Shown here: piece after piece, positions 1-9,006 of the stretch | Layout of the letters: every line of letters starts with the position of its first letter | How positions within the stretch are numbered: the first letter of the stretch is position 1 | Assembly (NCBI RefSeq): GCF_030159955.1 | Contig: NZ_BSNK01000001.1 | Span: 310,001 to 374,000 of the forward strand | DNA from: Algimonas ampicilliniresistens | Lineage (GTDB): Bacteria > Pseudomonadota > Alphaproteobacteria > Caulobacterales > Maricaulaceae | Length of the DNA: 64,000 nucleotides | Reading direction: 5' to 3' | Translations under genes and position numbers: made by a program | Notes under the pieces: model-generated | Seen by the model: only the letters and a program-made list of their open reading frames with translations | What the model was told of the DNA's origin: nothing | The model's database searches: none

Positions 1-506
1 GCGCGGATATGAAGGACCGGATCCGCACACCAGGCCCTTGGCGCATGTGGTTGGGCGCATTTGGTGAAACTATGCCGAGATTTGAGAACAAAGTGACGCT
101 GCATTCGAGCAAGACTGACAAATGGGGTCTACCCATTCCGGTCATGGACTGTCGCTATACGGACAATGAGGTGAACGCGGTTAGCCAAGCGGCTGAAGAC
201 GCCAAGGAGATGATGGAAGCCATGGGGGCAGTCGACGTCATATCCAGCGCCGGTAGCATTACTAAGGATACGCTGGGCGCACCGGGCAATGGCATTCATG
301 AAATGGGAACCTGCCGGATGGGACAGGACCCTGCCACGTCAGTACTGAACAAGTGGAACCAGAGCCATGATGTCCCAAACCTGTTTGTTTCGGACGGTAG
401 TTTCATGACCAGCGCGGCCTGTCAGAACCCGTCTCTGACTTACATGGCCTTCTCGGCACGGGCCGCCAATCATGCCGCAGACCTCATGGAGAGCGGCGCG
501 ATATAG
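1..506 (+). CDS. GMC-family FAD oxidoreductase, C-terminal part
   Basis: The reading frame is open to the left edge, so only the last ~165 residues of a protein that is usually 500-570 aa are present. The C-terminal GMC domain shows the block HEMGTCRMG, whose His is the expected catalytic base, then NLFVSDGS and QNPSLTYMA, whose Asn is the usual second active-site residue. Family members oxidise sugar or alcohol hydroxyls with FAD. The GTCRMG form is typical of sugar, gluconate and fructose dehydrogenase-type members. The sugar-isomerase-like lipoprotein gene downstream supports a sugar or polyol substrate, which is inference. The in-frame ATG at position 9 is internal, not the start. The stop codon lies inside a hairpin. 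Confidence 0.9.
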   Translation, partial: ADMKDRIRTPGPWRMWLGAFGETMPRFENKVTLHSSKTDKWGLPIPVMDCRYTDNEVNAVSQAAEDAKEMMEAMGAVDVISSAGSITKDTLGAPGNGIHEMGTCRMGQDPATSVLNKWNQSHDVPNLFVSDGSFMTSAACQNPSLTYMAFSARAANHAADLMESGAI

Positions 507-513
507 CGCCGCT
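492..513 (+). terminator. Hairpin spanning the GMC stop codon
   Basis: A perfect 8-bp inverted repeat (AGCGGCGC / GCGCCGCT) encloses a 6-nt loop, and the TAG stop of the GMC gene lies at the loop/3'-arm junction. No T-tract follows, so it is either a U-less terminator or a 3'-end stability hairpin. The next gene on the same strand starts about 50 bp later. Confidence 0.45.
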
Positions 514-560
514 TCGTCAGGACCTAATCGGGCCTCAGATTTGTTGGAGACAGGATTGTG

Positions 561-1466
561 ATGAAATCTTCTGGCCATATGGACCGTCGACATTTTCTAT
601 CAACGACAAGTGCGCTGTTACTTGCGGCGTCGTGTCAATCCGCGCCGACTCCAATCCCTGCTAAGCGACAGATATCAAAGGTTGGACTTCAGACCTACAC
701 ATTGCGTGATGCGATGGCTGAGGACTTTGTCGGGACCTTTCAGATGATCAAGGATGTCGGCTATGATTTCGTTGAATTGAATGGTCGGAACTTCGCAGAC
801 CGATCTCCCGAAGATTTGCGCAAAATTTTGGACGATGTTGGTTTGCCAGCGCCCGCGACCCATGTCGATTATGACAGCCTAGCGAAAGAGCCTGCGAAAC
901 TTGCGGACACTGCCTCTATTCTCGGCTGCAAGTTCGCAATTTTGCCCTATCTGAGCGATGATCAGCGCAGTTTGGATGATTATAAACAGCATGCGGAGAT
1001 GCTGAACCGCTCAGCAGAAGTCATGAAATCGACAGGCGTGAGCGTGGCTTATCACAATCACCAATTCGAATTTCTGGATCTGAGTGACGGTCAGACCGGG
1101 ATGAACATTTTATTGTCGGAGACGGAGCCGGACCTTGTCGCATTTGAACTCGACATGTTTTGGGCTGCCTTGGCGCGGATTGATATCCCAGCTTTGCTCA
1201 CAGCGAACGCTGGGCGGTTCCGGCTCTGCCATATTAAAGATATGTCTGGTGATCCGACGGCGCTCATGGCGAGTGGTGATTATGGCAAAATCGTCAGTGA
1301 GCTTATGGTCAATGTTGGCGAAGGTTCACTGCCGTTTGAATCCTATTTCGCTCTGAACGATGTGTCGGGCATGGAGTATTTCATCGCTGAGCATGACGGA
1401 CCGGCTAAACCGTACAGAAAGTCGATCCAGACAAGCTATGACGCGATCAAAGCTATGCGCTTCTGA
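561..1466 (+). CDS. Exported sugar phosphate isomerase/epimerase-like TIM-barrel lipoprotein
   Basis: A 301-residue protein of the xylose-isomerase-like TIM-barrel family (AP endonuclease 2 fold). Near the N-terminus a twin-arginine-like motif (DRRHFL) is followed by a hydrophobic stretch ending in the lipobox LAASC. It is therefore probably a Tat-exported lipoprotein. Candidate metal or substrate ligands are the His residues of AYHNHQFEF, the Glu of FELDMFW and the His of CHIKD. Family members isomerise or epimerise sugars, or lyse oxidised sugars. Pairing with a GMC oxidoreductase is common and suggests oxidation followed by isomerisation of a sugar. A GTG at 558 is directly in frame with the ATG at 561. 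I chose the ATG, with GGAGACAGG just upstream. Confidence 0.85.
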   Translation: MKSSGHMDRRHFLSTTSALLLAASCQSAPTPIPAKRQISKVGLQTYTLRDAMAEDFVGTFQMIKDVGYDFVELNGRNFADRSPEDLRKILDDVGLPAPATHVDYDSLAKEPAKLADTASILGCKFAILPYLSDDQRSLDDYKQHAEMLNRSAEVMKSTGVSVAYHNHQFEFLDLSDGQTGMNILLSETEPDLVAFELDMFWAALARIDIPALLTANAGRFRLCHIKDMSGDPTALMASGDYGKIVSELMVNVGEGSLPFESYFALNDVSGMEYFIAEHDGPAKPYRKSIQTSYDAIKAMRF

Positions 1467-1470
1467 TAGT

Positions 1471-2736
1471 TCAGTCCGTCAACATGCCGAGCGACTGATA
1501 GACGGCTTTCCTGATCTTCGCATGGGCAGCACCGTCAAACGGCATGACCTGCGTGAGGAACACGACCGTCAGATCATTTTCAGGGTCGACCCAAAAGAGT
1601 GTGCTTGCCGCGCCGTCCCAGAAAAACTCCCCCGTCACACCAAACGGCTCGGTCTCATCCTTTGGCGGATCCACACGGACAGCCATACCGAGGCCGTAGC
1701 CTATCTGCCCCTTGAATGGCAGAAAGTCTTTTGCGGTTAAATCGTCCGGAAGATGGTCGCGCGACATTAAGGCTAGCGTTTCAGGTTTGAGTATCTGCAC
1801 GCCGTCTAGAGTACCCTCATTTTGAAGCATCTGGGCAAAGCGCATATAGTCGTCGGCTGTTCCGATCAGGCCATGACCCCCATTAATTTGCACGGGTTTG
1901 GCAGGCCAGAGACCATAGACGGCTTGGTCTGGTTGGCGGGTTAACTCGTTAGCTTCATTTCGAGCATAGCCGGCGGCGACTCGGGCTTTTTCATTGGCTG
2001 GGACGAAGTAGCGGGTCTCGGACATATTGAGCGGGTCCAGCACGCGTTCGTGGATCAGTTCTTCATAGGGGCGAGCTGTGACCACTTCCGCTAAACGTGC
2101 CTGTACATCGGCGGACACGCCATATTTCCACTGTTCGCCTGGATGGCAGTAGAGCGGGACATCTGCGAGCTCTTCGCTGAATTGTGAGAGCGGTTTAGAT
2201 GGATCGAGCACATTGGCCTCAACCATCATCGTCGCCACAGGCGTGCTTTCCCAACCATAGCCAAAGCAGGCTGTGTGTCGGAAAATATCGATGACCTTGA
2301 TAGGGTTGCGCGGCACTTCCAAAATCGATGCACCGTCCGCGTCCAGTCCAGCGAAAACCTTCACATCTGAATATTCCGGAAGGTAGTACGAAAGCGGCGC
2401 ATCGAGGTCGAACAGACCTTCTTCATAGAGTGTCATTAGCGTTACGGCCGTGACCGGTTTGGTCATGGAATATAGCGATACCAATGTATCGCGCTGCCAC
2501 GGACGATCGGCCTCACGATCCGAGGCGCCAACCGCATTAAAATAAATTTCTTCCCCGGATTGATAGATCAGCAGAGATGCCCCGGCTGCGGACTCGCTAT
2601 CCACGAGATCCGATAGAGCTTGGTCAAGAACAGAGCTATTGATGTCAGGAGACACTGTGTCGTCTGTCTGAGGCGTTTGACAAGCACTACAGAGTGCGAA
2701 GGTGCCAAGAATTGGAACTAGAAATTTTCGAAGCAT
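1471..2736 (-). CDS. Serine hydrolase (beta-lactamase/esterase fold) lipoprotein
   Basis: A 421-residue protein of the class C beta-lactamase-related family (Pfam Beta-lactamase), in which most members are esterases or peptidases rather than resistance enzymes. The start at 2736 gives a clean lipoprotein signal with lipobox CSAC (Cys19). An upstream in-frame start would spoil it. The catalytic SxxK is SMTK (Ser90, Lys93). The tyrosine motif is YGVSADV (Tyr205), the EstB/EstU1-type variant. A later HGLIGTADDY segment matches the conserved region near the third motif. It is convergent with the sugar-isomerase-like gene, only 4 bp away. Substrate unknown; a resistance role is not indicated. Confidence 0.85.
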   Translation of the reverse strand: MLRKFLVPILGTFALCSACQTPQTDDTVSPDINSSVLDQALSDLVDSESAAGASLLIYQSGEEIYFNAVGASDREADRPWQRDTLVSLYSMTKPVTAVTLMTLYEEGLFDLDAPLSYYLPEYSDVKVFAGLDADGASILEVPRNPIKVIDIFRHTACFGYGWESTPVATMMVEANVLDPSKPLSQFSEELADVPLYCHPGEQWKYGVSADVQARLAEVVTARPYEELIHERVLDPLNMSETRYFVPANEKARVAAGYARNEANELTRQPDQAVYGLWPAKPVQINGGHGLIGTADDYMRFAQMLQNEGTLDGVQILKPETLALMSRDHLPDDLTAKDFLPFKGQIGYGLGMAVRVDPPKDETEPFGVTGEFFWDGAASTLFWVDPENDLTVVFLTQVMPFDGAAHAKIRKAVYQSLGMLTD

Positions 2737-2860
2737 CGGTTTTCGTCTCACAATATTGGACAGACAAAAACTTCTAGCACAGTTTAGAGAAACCACGACC
2801 TCACGCGCTAGATTTAAATCTCAGACTGAATGGGACGGATACGCCCCAGACCGGTCTCAC

Positions 2861-3898
2861 TTATCGCGTCGGTGCAACAAGCGGCCGCTGATCGCTATGC
2901 CCCATAGCTAACATGTACGGGTCATCCGCTTGACGTTCGAGGAAATGAGTTTTTGTCGACTGTCCCTGCCAGTCAGCCATCAACATGGCCTGAGCGGTCG
3001 CTCCGCCCAATGTGTTGCCTGGTCCCAATATGATCAAACAATCGGGCGCAAATTCGCGCAGTCCCGTTTGGACGGACCGTGTGAAATCATAGGTCTCTGT
3101 GACTTGGCTTCCGAGCGTATAATCCCAAAGTGCGGATGTATCGCAAGCTTTGGGCATCCAGATCTTTCCACGCCCATCGATCATTGGAATTGTGGGCTGT
3201 TGGAATAGCGTTTCGGGTAATGCTTTCCGACCAGCAGCGGAGTTCGCCTGCATTAAGGGAGAATGGAACGCTCCGTGGTTAGGGAGCGGCATTGGAAAGC
3301 GACCTTGAATTTTTTCAAGTTTGCTTTCGGCCTCAGCGAGGGCTTCATCCGTTCCCGCCAATACGATCATCCCGCCGAACCAGATCGATACATGCAAGTC
3401 GTCGATGCTCTCGACCAAGCTCAAAAGGGCTTGTTTGGCTCCGAGTTTTTCCTGCCAGGTCTCATCTACGAATGGGTAGACTAGCTGACCGCCGAGCGCT
3501 TGCTCGTGCATGATAGTACCCATTGTATTGACTGTCCGAAACCCGTCTTCGGGCGATAAGGCTCCGCCGCATGCGAGCGCTGTGTACCAGCCCATCGAAT
3601 TTCCCGTGACCGCGACAATGTCGAATGTATCCCGGTCGATGCTCAGGAAATCTGCAAACGAACAGGCATAAATCAAGCCGGACGCATTATCGCCGCGCGT
3701 GAACTTAGATCGGGAAAACCGGTCGCTACTGTCGAGTTCGAGAATGCTCGGTTGGTTAAGGGCAGTTCTCTGCGCATCAAAGGCAGAGAGGAGGTCCGGC
3801 TTGTCGCTGTGATGAGTCTTTAGATAGCCAAGTTCAGGGGCATTATAGACCCCGCGTCCCGGACAAATGACAAGCGCAGTTTTCTTGGCGTGGCTCAT
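2861..3898 (-). CDS. FabD-like acyltransferase (malonyl-CoA:ACP transacylase fold)
   Basis: A 345-residue acyltransferase-domain protein. The nucleophile elbow is GNSMG (Ser101) and the partner His lies in GAFHSPLM, the hallmark of FabD/PKS AT domains. The N-terminal ICPGRG replaces the usual FxGQG, which marks it as divergent from housekeeping FabD. It starts inside the stop of the upstream E1 gene (ATGA overlap), so the two are translationally coupled. No ACP or ketosynthase gene is nearby. It may move an acyl group made by the E1 or acyl-CoA dehydrogenase steps onto a carrier or CoA. That is inference. Confidence 0.8.
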   Translation of the reverse strand: MSHAKKTALVICPGRGVYNAPELGYLKTHHSDKPDLLSAFDAQRTALNQPSILELDSSDRFSRSKFTRGDNASGLIYACSFADFLSIDRDTFDIVAVTGNSMGWYTALACGGALSPEDGFRTVNTMGTIMHEQALGGQLVYPFVDETWQEKLGAKQALLSLVESIDDLHVSIWFGGMIVLAGTDEALAEAESKLEKIQGRFPMPLPNHGAFHSPLMQANSAAGRKALPETLFQQPTIPMIDGRGKIWMPKACDTSALWDYTLGSQVTETYDFTRSVQTGLREFAPDCLIILGPGNTLGGATAQAMLMADWQGQSTKTHFLERQADDPYMLAMGHSDQRPLVAPTR

Positions 3899-6129
3899 GA
3901 GCGCGACTCCAAAGCCGTTTCACGGACGACGCTAAGGGCCTTCTCAACAATCGCATCACGGTCTGGCATGGTGACACCGAAAGCGGGGCCTGTTGCAATA
4001 AAGCAGTCTGTTGCGACGAGGCGCGCTGTTGGTTTTTTGCTCCGTTCAGCAAACAGCGTCATCAGCGCTTCACTATGGGATCCTTGCTCGCGGCACTCAT
4101 CGACAATCAGGACGTGATCGGCATCGCCGACGGCGTCAATAATCGCGTCTTTTGGCAGTGGGGAGAGCCAGCGCATATCAATCACGCGGCAATTAATTCC
4201 GTGTTTCTCTTCAAGGATGCGCTGAGCCTGCAAAGACAGATAGGCCCCATTGCCATAGGTTACGATGGCTAGGTCCTTTCCATCGCCGTGACAGCCAACA
4301 TCATTGATTGAAATTGTCTCTGGCGAGCCAGGTTCAGGGTAATCGAACGTCCAGCCGCTATCGCCTTTCTCATGCAGATCCCGGGTCATGTAGAGGGCGA
4401 TCGGTTCGAGGAAGACGACCAGCCTTTGTTCCTCGCGAGCTAGTCTGACGCTTTCTCTCAGCATCAAGGCGGCGTCTCGCCCGTTGGATGGGCATGCCAC
4501 GATTAAACCGGGAATATCCCGCAAGGCGGTGACGCTGTTCTCGTTATGGAAGTGTCCGCCAAATCCGCGTTGATAGCCTAGGCCGGCAATCCGAACGACC
4601 ATGGGGTTGGTGAACTGACCCTTTGAGAAGAACGGCAGGGTCGCCGCTTCGCCGCGCAACTGGTCGATCGCATTATGGAGGTAAGCCAGAAACTGGATCT
4701 CTGGAATGGGTATGAACCCATTATGCGCCATGCCGATTCCAAGGCCGAGAATGGCCTGTTCATCGAGCAGTGTATCGATGACACGGTGCGCGCCAAAGCG
4801 TTTCTGGAGGCGCTGCGTGACGCCATAAACGCCGCCCTTTCGCCCAATATCCTCGCCCGCCAGAACAATTTCCTCATGTGAGAGCATAAGGTCGGTCAGG
4901 GCAAGGTTGATAAGCTTTGCCATATGTTGTGGCTGTTTCGTGGCCCGCAGATCGCTGTCGCCTAGGCAGGCGGTTCTCGCCTCAGCGGTCGGTCCGGGTG
5001 TCTCTTCATGGGTCCGACTCGGCGGGATTAAACTCTCCATCACCTCTTCAGCTGTTTGCAGCCTTGGGCGCTTGATGGCTTGCTCAGCAACGCGCTCAAC
5101 ACGGGCGTTCATGTCCTTATACCGCTTTAAGATCTCATCGGCTGTCAGGATGTTTTCGCTGATGAGTCGGCCGGCTGTGTAGAGCAAGGGATCTTGCGCT
5201 TCGGTTGCTTCGATTTCCTGTTTCGACAAATAAGTGCTCGGCGCATCGGGGCCAGCGTGACCATAGAGGCGCACACATTTTGAGTGCAGGAAAGCGGGTT
5301 TACGGTGACGTCTGACGAACTCAGCGGCGCGGGAAGCCGTGTTGTAGGCGTCGAATATATCAAGGGAACTACACTGGAAATATTCTAAGGCCGGACGGGA
5401 TCGAACGGACTGTTCGACCCAGTTTGTTGGTGTTTTTGTCGAAATCCCAATCCCATTATCTTCGCAGACGAATAAGAGGGGCAGGGGTGAGTTTTGGTAC
5501 GCGGTCCAACTCGCCGTATTCAGAGCGCCTTGTGACGTCGAATGATTGAGCGACGCGTCGCCGAAGGTACAGACAACGATACCGTCTGACGGCAATTGCT
5601 GATGTTCCGGCTGAACGCGTTTGGCGAGTGGAATGCTAAATGCCGCGCCAAGGGCCTTGGGTAGATGCGACGCGATGGTCGAGGTCTGCGGTGGAATCGC
5701 CAGTGACTTGGAGCCCAGAACTTTATGCCGCCCACCAGAGATTGGGTCTTCTTTTGAGGTCGAGAAGCTGAGCAGCATGTCCCACAGGGGCGTAGTCCCT
5801 GGAACTTGAAATGACCGACCGATCTGAAAGGCGGCATCTCGGTAGTGCAGGAAAGCCATGTCATCAGGCCGCAGTGCCCAGGCAATGCCCGCATTGCCTT
5901 CATGCCCTGAGGACGCGATTGTATAAAAACCTTCTCCACGAGCTTGGAGTTTCAGCGATACCCTGTCGAGATGTCGCGATAAAAGCTGCGCATCGAACAG
6001 GGCGACAAGCTCATCCGCCGTCAGCCCGGAATCCTTGAGCGTGAGCGAACTGATCGGAGTTGGGAAATCAGCCGCTTTCGTCCGAGCCAGGAAACGCTTG
6101 TGAACGGACTCGGCGTGATCTTTACCCAT
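3895..6129 (-). CDS. 2-oxoacid dehydrogenase E1, fused alpha and beta subunits
   Basis: A 744-residue thiamine-diphosphate enzyme in which the E1-alpha (about residues 20-370) and E1-beta (about 395-740) subunits of the branched-chain/acetoin type are one chain. The TPP motif begins GDASLN near residue 190 and ends with a downstream Asn. The beta half has the GEDIGRKGG and YQRGFGGHFHNENS blocks typical of BkdB/PdhB. Such enzymes decarboxylate a 2-oxoacid and pass the acyl group to a lipoyl E2. No E2 or E3 lies in the window. The gene begins 2 bp after gcdH and overlaps the FabD-like gene. 2-Oxoadipate or a branched-chain oxoacid is possible; the substrate cannot be read from sequence. Confidence 0.88.
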   Translation of the reverse strand: MGKDHAESVHKRFLARTKAADFPTPISSLTLKDSGLTADELVALFDAQLLSRHLDRVSLKLQARGEGFYTIASSGHEGNAGIAWALRPDDMAFLHYRDAAFQIGRSFQVPGTTPLWDMLLSFSTSKEDPISGGRHKVLGSKSLAIPPQTSTIASHLPKALGAAFSIPLAKRVQPEHQQLPSDGIVVCTFGDASLNHSTSQGALNTASWTAYQNSPLPLLFVCEDNGIGISTKTPTNWVEQSVRSRPALEYFQCSSLDIFDAYNTASRAAEFVRRHRKPAFLHSKCVRLYGHAGPDAPSTYLSKQEIEATEAQDPLLYTAGRLISENILTADEILKRYKDMNARVERVAEQAIKRPRLQTAEEVMESLIPPSRTHEETPGPTAEARTACLGDSDLRATKQPQHMAKLINLALTDLMLSHEEIVLAGEDIGRKGGVYGVTQRLQKRFGAHRVIDTLLDEQAILGLGIGMAHNGFIPIPEIQFLAYLHNAIDQLRGEAATLPFFSKGQFTNPMVVRIAGLGYQRGFGGHFHNENSVTALRDIPGLIVACPSNGRDAALMLRESVRLAREEQRLVVFLEPIALYMTRDLHEKGDSGWTFDYPEPGSPETISINDVGCHGDGKDLAIVTYGNGAYLSLQAQRILEEKHGINCRVIDMRWLSPLPKDAIIDAVGDADHVLIVDECREQGSHSEALMTLFAERSKKPTARLVATDCFIATGPAFGVTMPDRDAIVEKALSVVRETALESRS

Positions 6130-6131
6130 CT

Positions 6132-7364
6132 CTAGAAAAAGGCCTGATGGCCAGTTTGGGCGCGGCCAAGGATCAAGGCGTGCACATCATGCGTGCCTTC
6201 ATAAGTGTTAACCGTTTCTAGATTGACCATGTGGCGGATCACTTGGAATTCGCCTGAAATTCCGTTGCCGCCATGCATATCCCGGGATTGGCGCGCAATA
6301 TCGAGCGCCTTGCCACAATTATTGCGTTTGATGAGGGAAATGATTTCAGGTGCGGCCTTGCCTTCGTCCATCAGGCGCCCGGTTCTGAGCGCGGCTTGCA
6401 GGCCCAAGGCGATTTCGGTCTGCATGTCGGCCAGCTTTTTCTGGAATAGCTGTGTGGCCGCAAGCGGACGGTTAAACTGATGACGATCTAGGCCATATTG
6501 TCGCGCGGCGTGCCAGCAGAATTCTGCAGAGCCCATGACGCCCCAGCCAATGCCGTAACGGGCGCGGTTCAAACAGCCGAACGGCCCCTTCAAACCTTCA
6601 ACATGCGGCATGAGAGCGTCTTCAGAGACAATGACGTCTTCCATGACGATCTCGCCTGTGACCGATGTTCTAAGGCTGATTTTCCCGCCGATTTTAGGCG
6701 CGCTCAGGCCTTTCATGCCCTTTTCGAGAATGAAGCCCCGGATCTTGCCGCCATGGGCGTCGGATTTTGCCCAGACGACGAAGACGTCGGCGATAGGCGC
6801 GTTGGAAATCCACATTTTTGTTCCAGAGAGACGATATCCGCCGTCCACTGCTGTCGCTGTCGTTTTCATGCCTCCGGGATCTGACCCGGCATCTGGCTCT
6901 GTCAAACCAAAGCAACCGATCAGCTCACCACTCGCCAAGCCCGGCAAATATTTCTGCCGCTGAGCTTCGCTGCCATAGGCATAAATGGGATAGATCACGA
7001 GCGATGATTGGACTGACATCATCGACCGATAACCGGAATCAACGCGCTCAATTTCACGGGCAACCAAGCCGTAAGAGACATAGCTGGACCCCAATCCGCC
7101 ATAGGCTTCAGGCAAGGTCACGCCGAGAAGGCCTTGCTGACCCATCAGCCGAAATAATGAAGGGTCAACCGTCGCGTTTTCAAAGGCATCAACTGCGCGA
7201 GGGGCCAAATGTTCAGCAGCGAATGCGGCAGACGCCTCAGCGATCATCGTCTCGTCTTCGCTCAGTTGATCGTTCAACAAGAACGGATCTTGCCAAGAAA
7301 ATTGGCCAAGTGTGGGCGATTCTTTATCGCTCCATTGTCTTACTTCAGCTTGATGTTCAGTCAT
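6132..7364 (-). CDS. gcdH: Glutaryl-CoA dehydrogenase
   Basis: A 410-residue FAD acyl-CoA dehydrogenase, full family length. [15 protein letters not shown] is the flavin/substrate loop. [11 protein letters not shown] and the C-terminal [17 protein letters not shown], which contains the catalytic Glu near residue 389, are close to the glutaryl-CoA dehydrogenase signature rather than general short-chain enzymes. It oxidises and decarboxylates glutaryl-CoA to crotonyl-CoA in lysine, tryptophan and 5-aminovalerate catabolism. It is the first gene of a three-gene operon with E1 and the FabD-like protein. gabT and gabD lie upstream on the same strand, which could supply glutarate from 5-aminovalerate. 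AGGACT precedes the ATG. Confidence 0.9.
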   Translation of the reverse strand: MTEHQAEVRQWSDKESPTLGQFSWQDPFLLNDQLSEDETMIAEASAAFAAEHLAPRAVDAFENATVDPSLFRLMGQQGLLGVTLPEAYGGLGSSYVSYGLVAREIERVDSGYRSMMSVQSSLVIYPIYAYGSEAQRQKYLPGLASGELIGCFGLTEPDAGSDPGGMKTTATAVDGGYRLSGTKMWISNAPIADVFVVWAKSDAHGGKIRGFILEKGMKGLSAPKIGGKISLRTSVTGEIVMEDVIVSEDALMPHVEGLKGPFGCLNRARYGIGWGVMGSAEFCWHAARQYGLDRHQFNRPLAATQLFQKKLADMQTEIALGLQAALRTGRLMDEGKAAPEIISLIKRNNCGKALDIARQSRDMHGGNGISGEFQVIRHMVNLETVNTYEGTHDVHALILGRAQTGHQAFF

Positions 7365-7680
7365 CGAACTCAGTCCTAAAATATCGGCCGATTGCTAATC
7401 TGATTGGATGCAAATGGGGTTAGCCATCTGATCTTCTCGACATGAGCGATTTCGCGATCCGTCCGCCGTTCTGTTTGTGCAAGGCGTGCGGTTAGCAGGC
7501 TTATATTTCAAGCTCAAGCCACTCATGACGGCATAGAGCCACACCCGAAGAGAAACGGGTGTGGCGTTGAATTCAGGCTATGTGTTGGAAGTCGTCGTTG
7601 CCAAGCCTAAGATCAGGCCGTTGTGATGATGCCATTGCTGAACGCTGCCTATCAGTTTCAACAATCTCTGATTTGAAACA
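7365..7680. other. Intergenic region between gabT and gcdH with two inverted repeats
   Basis: A 316-bp gene-free stretch between two minus-strand genes; I see no supported ORF. It holds a perfect 10-bp inverted repeat with an 8-nt loop at 7538-7565 (GCCACACCCG / CGGGTGTGGC) and a 7-bp repeat, GTTTCAA/TTGAAAC, at 7655-7679 immediately after the gabT stop. Neither has a T-tract on the minus strand. They may end gabDT transcription before gcdH. A gcdH promoter must lie here if the operons are separate. Confidence 0.5.
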
Positions 7681-9006
7681 CTAGGCGTCAATCATTCTAG
7701 AGAGGCATTTTTCAAAAATATCCAAGCCCTCGTGAATGAGTGCGTCCGGTATAGTCAGCGCAGGTAGGAAGCGGAAGACATTCCCGCGAACACCGCAGGA
7801 CAGGATGACGAGGCCTTGCTGATAGGCGTCGCCGACAACGGCTTTGACGAGCTCCGGATTGGGTTTGGAAGGATCGCCGTCCTGAATAAGTTCAACTGCC
7901 ATCATGGCGCCGCGATCGGTTCGAATTTCACCGATCAGAGCGGGGAATTGTTCGCGTAGGGCTTTGAGGCGTGCATCGAATATAGAGCTAATATGATTGG
8001 CGCGGTCGACGAGTTGTTCCTCTTCGATCACATCAATGACGGCGAGCGCCGCTGCACAGCCAACAGGGGAGCCTGCATAAGTTCCGCCCAAGCCACCCGG
8101 TAAGGGCGCGTCCATAATCTCAGCTTTGCCCACGACGCCTGCAATCGGAAAACCGCCTGCCATGCCTTTGGCGACGGTCATCAGATCGGGCTCAATACCG
8201 GAATGTTCCATGCAGAAGAACTTGCCTGTACGGCCAAATCCAGATTGAATTTCATCGGCAATCATGACGATCCCGTGCCTGTCGCAAAGGTCGCGTATGG
8301 CGCGTAAGAATGCGTCTGAAGCAGGGTAGAAACCGCCTTCGCCTTGCACGGGTTCGACAATGATGGCGGCAACATCTTCCGGGATAATGTCGCATTTGAA
8401 CAACATCTCGATCGCATGCAGCGTGTCGTCCAGCGAAACGCCGTGATAGTTGATGGGGTAGGGGACGCGGTAAATGTCCGCGGGGAACGGACCAAAGTGC
8501 GTTTTATAGGGGGCGTTCTTGCCTGTCAGACCTAGCGTGAAGTTGGTCCGCCCATGATAGCCACCATTGAAGGCGATGACGCCGCGCCGACGCGTATGCG
8601 CGCGGGCGATCTTGATCGCATTCTCGACAGCTTCCGCGCCGGTTGTCACGAATATGGATTTTTTCGGTGACGGGCCAGGGGCGAGGCGATTGAGCTCCTC
8701 TGCCAGTCGGACCGCTGTGTCGTATGGCGTCACCATCACGCATGTATGACTGAAACGGTCGACCTGATCCTTAACCGCAGCGACGACCTTGCTATGGGAA
8801 TGGCCCGTATTGCAGACCGCTATTCCGGTGCCAAAGTCGATATAGCGCCGACCTTCAACATCCCACATTTCGGCGTTCTCAGCGCGTTCAATATAGACGG
8901 GGGCGAGATTGCCCTCGCCGCGTGCGATCGCCGCTATTTTGCGGGCTTGCCATTCAGCATTGGTCAGAGAGATATCTTTGACAGTTTTCAGAGGTGCATT
9001 TTTCAT
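7681..9006 (-). CDS. gabT: 4-aminobutyrate (or 5-aminovalerate) aminotransferase
   Basis: A 441-residue class III PLP aminotransferase. TGAEAVENA and NGGYHGRT are phosphate/PLP contacts, IADEIQSGFGR holds the conserved Asp, and Lys280 in VAKGMAGGFP is the Schiff-base lysine. The sequence matches the GabT/DavT group, which moves the omega-amino group of GABA or 5-aminovalerate to 2-oxoglutarate. The ATG at 9006 overlaps the gabD stop (ATGA), and I prefer it to an in-frame start 21 bp upstream. The order gabD-gabT behind a divergent LysR gene is a standard omega-amino-acid operon. With gcdH next door, 5-aminovalerate is as likely a substrate as GABA. Confidence 0.92.
   Translation of the reverse strand: MKNAPLKTVKDISLTNAEWQARKIAAIARGEGNLAPVYIERAENAEMWDVEGRRYIDFGTGIAVCNTGHSHSKVVAAVKDQVDRFSHTCVMVTPYDTAVRLAEELNRLAPGPSPKKSIFVTTGAEAVENAIKIARAHTRRRGVIAFNGGYHGRTNFTLGLTGKNAPYKTHFGPFPADIYRVPYPINYHGVSLDDTLHAIEMLFKCDIIPEDVAAIIVEPVQGEGGFYPASDAFLRAIRDLCDRHGIVMIADEIQSGFGRTGKFFCMEHSGIEPDLMTVAKGMAGGFPIAGVVGKAEIMDAPLPGGLGGTYAGSPVGCAAALAVIDVIEEEQLVDRANHISSIFDARLKALREQFPALIGEIRTDRGAMMAVELIQDGDPSKPNPELVKAVVGDAYQQGLVILSCGVRGNVFRFLPALTIPDALIHEGLDIFEKCLSRMIDA

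Noticed and set aside
1471-2736. Class C beta-lactamase resistance gene
   Set aside because: The YGV tyrosine motif and lipoprotein signal fit the esterase-like branch; nothing indicates antibiotic hydrolysis.
2810-2857. Short palindromes AGATTTAAATCT (2810-2821) and AGACCGGTCT (2848-2857) before the serine hydrolase gene
   Set aside because: Both are short and AT- or GC-biased, with no regulator nearby; not distinguishable from chance.
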